A model generated the notes under the pieces. It searched no databases and was not told the origin of the DNA. It worked only from the letters and a program-made list of their open reading frames with translations. From Azospirillum brasilense (GTDB lineage: Bacteria; Pseudomonadota; Alphaproteobacteria; Azospirillales; Azospirillaceae): DNA of 64,000 nt. Positions 60,587 to 64,000 of this stretch are shown here, one piece after another. The translations under genes were made by a program, and so were the position numbers. The stretch's first letter is position 1. Each line of letters begins with the position of its first letter. The stretch is from assembly GCF_007827815.1 (NCBI RefSeq), contig NZ_VITH01000012.1, positions 62,001 through 126,000 on the forward strand. Reading direction: 5' to 3'.

Positions 60587-60637
60587 CCCCCTCTCTCCCA
60601 CCCCGCGCACGAAGGCGGGGTGGGCTGGGGAGGGGGC
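60587..60637. repeat. Large GC-rich hairpin between nifH and nifD
   Basis: CCCCTCTCTCCCACCCCGC (from 60587) pairs with GCGGGGTGGGCTGGGGAGGG (to about 60635) around an 8-base loop. It belongs to the same repeat style as 18251, 46643 and 51241. In this place a stable stem could protect the nifH message 3' end or lower read-through into nifDK; that is inference. Confidence 0.75.
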
Positions 60638-60672
60638 CAGTTCAGACCTGTGCCCCGTCAGGGATCCAGGTG

Positions 60673-61554
60673 TCAGGCCTTGGCGGCTTCCTTGGCCTGG
60701 AGCTCGGCGAGCTGCTGCTCCTCCGACTTCATGATGCCGAAGTCCATCAGCATCTCTTCCAGCTCTTCCATCGTGATCGGGGTCGGGATGGTGCCCTTGC
60801 CCTTGTTCGCGTGGACCTTGTTGGCGAGCTGGCGGTATTCCTGGGCCTGCTGGCTGTCCGGCGCGTACTCGATCACGGTCATGCGGCGCAGCTCGGCGTG
60901 CTGCACGATGTTGTCGCGCGGCACGAAGTGGATGAGCTGGGTGCCGAGGCGGGCGGCCAGGGCCGAGGCGAGGTCGATTTCCTTGTCGGTCTGGCGCTCG
61001 TTGCAGATCAGGCCGCCGAGGCGCACGCCGCCGCTGTGGGCGTACTTCAGAATGCCCTTGGCGATGTTGTTGGCGGCGTAGAGCGCCATCATCTCACCGG
61101 ACATGACGATGTAGATTTCCTGGGCCTTGTTCTCGCGGATGGGCATGGCGAAACCGCCGCACACCACGTCGCCCAGCACGTCGTAGGAGACGTAGTCGAC
61201 GTCGTCGTAGGCGCCGTTCTCTTCCAGGAAGTTGATCGAGGTGATCACGCCGCGGCCGGCGCAGCCGACCCCCGGCTCCGGACCGCCGGACTCGACGCAC
61301 TTGATGCCCTTGTAGCCGATCTTGAGAACGTCCTCGAGCTCCAGATCCTCGACCGAGCCGGCTTCGGCGGCGAGGTGCAGCACGGTGTCCTGCGCCTTGG
61401 CGTGCAGGATCAGGCGGGTCGAGTCGGCCTTCGGATCGCAGCCGACGATCAGGATCTTCTGATCCAGCTCGACCAGCGCGGCCAGGGTGTTCTGGGAGGT
61501 GGTGGACTTGCCGATACCGCCCTTACCGTAGAACGCAATCTGGCGCAAAGACAT
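60673..61554 (-). CDS. nifH: Nitrogenase iron protein NifH
   Basis: NifH is dinitrogenase reductase, the MgATP-dependent electron donor to NifDK; it also acts in FeMo-co maturation. The 293-residue product has the P-loop YGKGGIGKSTTSQN (about 9-22), cluster ligands Cys 98 in GVGCAGRGVIT and Cys 132 in GDVVCGGFAMP. Arg 101 next to the first Cys is the residue that DraT ADP-ribosylates, and draT is nearby. It is first in nifHDK and has its own sigma-54 promoter with overlapping NifA sites. Confidence 0.99.
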   Translation of the reverse strand: MSLRQIAFYGKGGIGKSTTSQNTLAALVELDQKILIVGCDPKADSTRLILHAKAQDTVLHLAAEAGSVEDLELEDVLKIGYKGIKCVESGGPEPGVGCAGRGVITSINFLEENGAYDDVDYVSYDVLGDVVCGGFAMPIRENKAQEIYIVMSGEMMALYAANNIAKGILKYAHSGGVRLGGLICNERQTDKEIDLASALAARLGTQLIHFVPRDNIVQHAELRRMTVIEYAPDSQQAQEYRQLANKVHANKGKGTIPTPITMEELEEMLMDFGIMKSEEQQLAELQAKEAAKA

Positions 61555-61636
61555 GGGAGGTTACTCCTTTGCTTGGGTCTACAGGGTGTCTTCAATTCCG
61601 GGGCGGCCTGCCCAGCGGCCGCTTCGACCCCTTCTC

Positions 61637-61652
61637 TGCATCCCCCGTGCCA
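61637..61652 (-). promoter_or_regulatory. Sigma-54 promoter of nifHDK
   Basis: On the minus strand TGGCACGGGGGATGCA matches the RpoN -24/-12 pattern with GG-N10-GC. It is 83 bases before the nifH ATG. Confidence 0.93.
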
Positions 61653-61721
61653 GTTCGCGGAAAATTTTTAAGTCTTTGAAAGAAAACGAGAAAATAGATT
61701 GCGGACGAACGCGGTCCGCTT

Positions 61722-61746
61722 TGTCGGGCCTGTGACATACCCGACA
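61722..61746. promoter_or_regulatory. Two overlapping NifA activator sites upstream of nifH
   Basis: TGTCGGGCCTGTGACA (61722-61737) and TGTGACATACCCGACA (61731-61746) both fit TGT-N10-ACA and share seven bases. They lie about 70-95 bases upstream of the -24 element. Overlap means both sites may not be filled by NifA at once. Confidence 0.9.
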
Positions 61747-61826
61747 AAGCCCGACATTTTGTCGGGTCTCTCGCAAAGAAAAGAAAGGGAGGGGCAGGTT
61801 GCGCTTTGACGGCCCAGGCGGCGGCG

Positions 61827-63161
61827 TCAGGCGGCGGCGTGGTTCAGCGCGTCGCGGGCGACGACGAGGCGCAGCGCCAGCGCCTCCAACTCTTCGCCGT
61901 CCTGGCCCATGTCATAGAGAAGCTGGGCCAGCGACTGGCCGCGGGCGAGCAGACGGCGCGCCTTGGCCGGGTCGGCGGGGCGGGCCAGCAGGATGCCGAC
62001 GAGACGCTCCCCGGCGATGCCGGCCAGCGCGCGGCTGCGTTCGGCCAGACGGCGCTCCAGCGTGTCGAGCACCGGTGGGCGCCCGGCATGGTCGAGGTCG
62101 GTGCAGAACTGGTGCAGGGAGCGGAGCTGGCGCAGCAGCGCCTCGAACAGCAGCTCGTCCAGGTCCCCGCCGTTGGCGGCCTTTCCGACGAGATCGAACA
62201 GCGTGTCGGAAAGCCGCCACGCCGCCGACAGGCAATCGTTCATCGCCTTGCGGTCGGCGGGCTCGACGAAGGCGTTGGCCTCCTCGCGGTGCTCCTCCTG
62301 GTCGTCCAGGTTCCGCATCGCGACGACGAGCAGTCCGTCCACCGAGGCCAGCGTGGCGAGGCTGGCGTGCAGCGCCTTGATGCCGCGGTCGGCGCCGAAG
62401 CCGTCCATGGCCTCCGCCGCCCGGCGCAGGGCGTGGCGGGTCAAGCGGCGCGACTGGTAGACGACGTCGCGCAGCGCCACGGTGGCGCCCAGTGTCTCCA
62501 GCATCAGCCGCCGCGCCTCGAAGCGCAGCAGGGCGTGGGCGAGGCTGTCCATGGCGCCGGCGGTGACGCTTGCCGGATCGTCTTCCGCGGCCGCGACGGG
62601 CGCTTCGCCGCGGACCAGCCGGTCGGCGTCGGCGCGGGCGTCCGCCTCGATGGCCGACACCACCGACAGCACGGCGCCGCGCCCGGCGCCGCGCAGCAGG
62701 GCGACCAGGGCGCGCAGGGCGGTGGCCACCTCCAGCGCGCCGGGCAGGCCGTCCTCGGCGGTGCCCTTGTTGTGGACGACGCGGTCGATGAGATGATCAC
62801 GCAGACGAGGCAGCAGAACATCCAGGATGATCGGCGCGGTGGGGCGCAGCAGCGCCTCCAGCAGACGGCCCTGCGGCTGGCCGAGCATGGCGGCCAGCGG
62901 GTTGACCGGCTTGGGCACCAGACGCGGGCGGTGGGGCTCCAGCAGGGTCAGCACCTCGTCGCCGCGCAGCGGGGTGATGGTGCCGCGCAGCAGCCGGGTG
63001 AGCGTCACGGCGTCGCGGGCTTCCCTGGCGCCACGCAGCGGAACCGGCGCCCGTCCCGAGCGCATCGGCATCTTTTCCGAGACGGCGGAAGGAAGAAGAA
63101 CGCGCGGGGGCTGTGCCGCCCGGTTGCGCGTCTCCTGCTCCTTTCGCTTCATCGGCCACAT
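61827..63161 (-). CDS. Hypothetical Leu/Ala-rich helical protein between nifH and draT
   Basis: A 444-residue soluble protein without a family I can name. It has a basic, Pro-rich N-terminus of about 45 residues and then looks almost wholly helical: LTRLLRGTITPLRGDEVLTLLEPHRPRLVPKPVNPLAA-type start, PIILDVLLPRLRDHLIDRVVHN, AMDSLAHALLRFEARRLMLE and a C-terminus LAQLLYDMGQDGEELEALALRLVV. No cysteine cluster, P-loop or membrane helix is seen. It is in the same direction as nifH and ends about 80 bases before the nifH activator sites. The start is set at ATG 63161; 63152 is also possible. Context suggests a link to nitrogenase or its regulation. Confidence 0.75.
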   Translation of the reverse strand: MWPMKRKEQETRNRAAQPPRVLLPSAVSEKMPMRSGRAPVPLRGAREARDAVTLTRLLRGTITPLRGDEVLTLLEPHRPRLVPKPVNPLAAMLGQPQGRLLEALLRPTAPIILDVLLPRLRDHLIDRVVHNKGTAEDGLPGALEVATALRALVALLRGAGRGAVLSVVSAIEADARADADRLVRGEAPVAAAEDDPASVTAGAMDSLAHALLRFEARRLMLETLGATVALRDVVYQSRRLTRHALRRAAEAMDGFGADRGIKALHASLATLASVDGLLVVAMRNLDDQEEHREEANAFVEPADRKAMNDCLSAAWRLSDTLFDLVGKAANGGDLDELLFEALLRQLRSLHQFCTDLDHAGRPPVLDTLERRLAERSRALAGIAGERLVGILLARPADPAKARRLLARGQSLAQLLYDMGQDGEELEALALRLVVARDALNHAAA

Positions 63162-63408
63162 GGCCTTGCCTCGTCTTGCGGTGCACTGAATCCCGGTCGA
63201 AGAACTATGGTGTCGTCTCATCATCCGTTCAAACGGATATTTTTAAGATATTTGGAGTAAGCCAAAAGTTGCTATGGATGTTTAATCGAATTGTTTTTGA
63301 ATTCGAAATTTATTGTGAAGAGACGGCTTCACCCCATCATGACGCGGGCCCTTGGCGGATGCGCCGGTTCGCGGTATCCATGAAAGAATTGTGGATTTCG
63401 GGAATGTC
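63162..63408. other. Divergent promoter region between the unknown gene and draT
   Basis: About 247 bases, AT-rich around 63230-63320. No TGGCAC-type sigma-54 core or TGT-N10-ACA site was recognised, so draT is probably not under direct RpoN control. Promoters for both genes must lie here. Confidence 0.5.
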
Positions 63409-64000
63409 ATGGCGGACGGTTCGGCGAGCGGTGGGGTGCGGGATGCGCGGGGGCGGCTGATCGATCCGGATTCGCCGCTGGCGCTGAAGGCGCATCGCAC
63501 CAACCTGCTGAACGTGACGGCGGAAGCGCTGTGTGCGGAATCGTTCAACGACGAACCGCGGCGCCTGCGCATCGGCGGCACGCGCAGCGAGCACGCCGTG
63601 CTGTTCGAGGCGCTCGACGAGAGCCCGAACAGCCTGATCGCCGCCGACATCTTCCAGCACTACATGGCCTTCACCTTCGGGCTGAACCCGGACTTCTCCG
63701 GCGCCGAGGGCACGGACGGGCGGCGGCGCTACCGCGCCAGCTACCTGCGCCTGCTGAAGGGCTGGCTGTTCGACAGCAACAACGCCGAAGGCGCCGTGCT
63801 GAAAGGCTGGGTGGAGAGCCGGTTCGGCCTGCTGCCCACCTATCACAAGGAGCCGATCCTCCGCTTCGCCTCCGACGCGTGGCGGACCTACGGCGAGGAG
63901 AAGGTCGCCACCCGCTTCCACAACAACAACATCAACCTGCAGCTCGACCTGCTGTACGAATATTGCCAGTGGTGGATGCGCCGCGGCTGGCCGGACGCGC
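63409..64000 (+). CDS. draT: NAD+-dinitrogenase reductase ADP-ribosyltransferase DraT (partial, C-terminus off the window)
   Basis: DraT switches nitrogenase off by ADP-ribosylating NifH (Arg 101 here) when ammonium appears or energy falls; DraG reverses it. About 197 codons are present before the window ends. Recognisable segments are LKAHRTNLLNVTAEALCAESFNDEP, LRIGGTRSEHAVLFEALDE, DIFQHYMAFTFGLNP, RYRASYLRLLKGWLFDSNNAEGAVLKGWVESRFGL and the NNNINLQLDLLYEYCQWW stretch. ATG 63409 gives MADGSASGG. draG would be expected just beyond the right edge. Confidence 0.94.
   Translation, partial: MADGSASGGVRDARGRLIDPDSPLALKAHRTNLLNVTAEALCAESFNDEPRRLRIGGTRSEHAVLFEALDESPNSLIAADIFQHYMAFTFGLNPDFSGAEGTDGRRRYRASYLRLLKGWLFDSNNAEGAVLKGWVESRFGLLPTYHKEPILRFASDAWRTYGEEKVATRFHNNNINLQLDLLYEYCQWWMRRGWPDA

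Noticed and set aside
57634..61671. A 1345-codon open frame on the plus strand opposite nifKDH
   Set aside because: It is the antisense shadow of three highly conserved genes in GC-rich DNA; the product is a repetitive Val/Asp/His-rich string with no family features.

Overview
This window reads as chromosomal DNA of an Azospirillum of the A. brasilense / A. baldaniorum type (Alphaproteobacteria, Rhodospirillales). The basis is GC-rich DNA, NifH, NifD and NifK of 293, 479 and 519 residues, the order nifHDK - nifENX - nifUSV-cysE-nifW-fixABCX with draT beside nifH, and an unusual number of chemoreceptors. Species was assigned from memory of families and gene order, not by a search.

Layout. 1-2.0 kb: start of the F0 ATP synthase operon (atpI-atpB-atpE-atpF', minus strand, last gene cut by the window edge). 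2.1-6.5 kb: Sco/SenC copper chaperone, a small membrane protein, a chemoreceptor with a hemerythrin domain, and a PhoH ATPase behind a leader containing a terminator-like hairpin. 7.0-9.2 kb: minCDE. 9.3-14.4 kb: an FG-GAP/ASPIC protein, a PAS gene overlapping a chemoreceptor gene (a split Aer-like pair), and a soluble receptor-like protein whose Cache domain follows a short signalling hairpin. 14.4-17.0 kb: a tightly coupled epimerase-cupin-aminotransferase operon. 17.0-23.3 kb: glycosyltransferase, pterin carbinolamine dehydratase, uracil-DNA glycosylase-like protein, glucokinase, trehalose-6-phosphate synthase, a candidate anti-Shine-Dalgarno small RNA, and N-formylglutamate amidohydrolase. 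23.5 kb: tRNA-Val(GAC). 23.7-40 kb: two PilZ-tailed chemoreceptors, malate synthase G, RecD2-type helicase, a double cold-shock protein, hybrid cluster protein with a divergent Crp/Fnr regulator, a large hybrid histidine kinase and a small orphan protein.

40.2-64.0 kb is the nitrogen fixation island, almost all on the minus strand. From high to low coordinates it holds draT (plus strand, cut by the edge), an unrecognised 444-aa protein, nifHDK, an AerC-like PAS-PAS chemoreceptor, nifENX with two NifX-associated small genes, fdxB, nifQ, a divergent TPR-like gene, an IscA-type protein, nifUSV, cysE, nifW and fixABCX. Four sigma-54 -24/-12 promoters (before nifH, nifE, the iscA-type gene and fixA) each have one to three NifA-type TGT-N10-ACA sites upstream. 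This gives one NifA/RpoN regulon: nitrogenase structural genes (HDK), FeMo-co assembly (E, N, X, Q, V), Fe-S and sulfur supply (U, S, IscA, CysE), electron supply (FixABCX, FdxB), protection (NifW) and post-translational switch-off (DraT).

No insertion sequence, prophage, CRISPR array or rRNA was seen. GC-rich palindromic repeats of one visual family occur at four intergenic places. The points most worth a second look are the candidate small RNA at 22.2 kb, the unknown protein between nifH and draT, the metal-binding-like tails on NifN and CysE, and the unusual chemoreceptor architectures.
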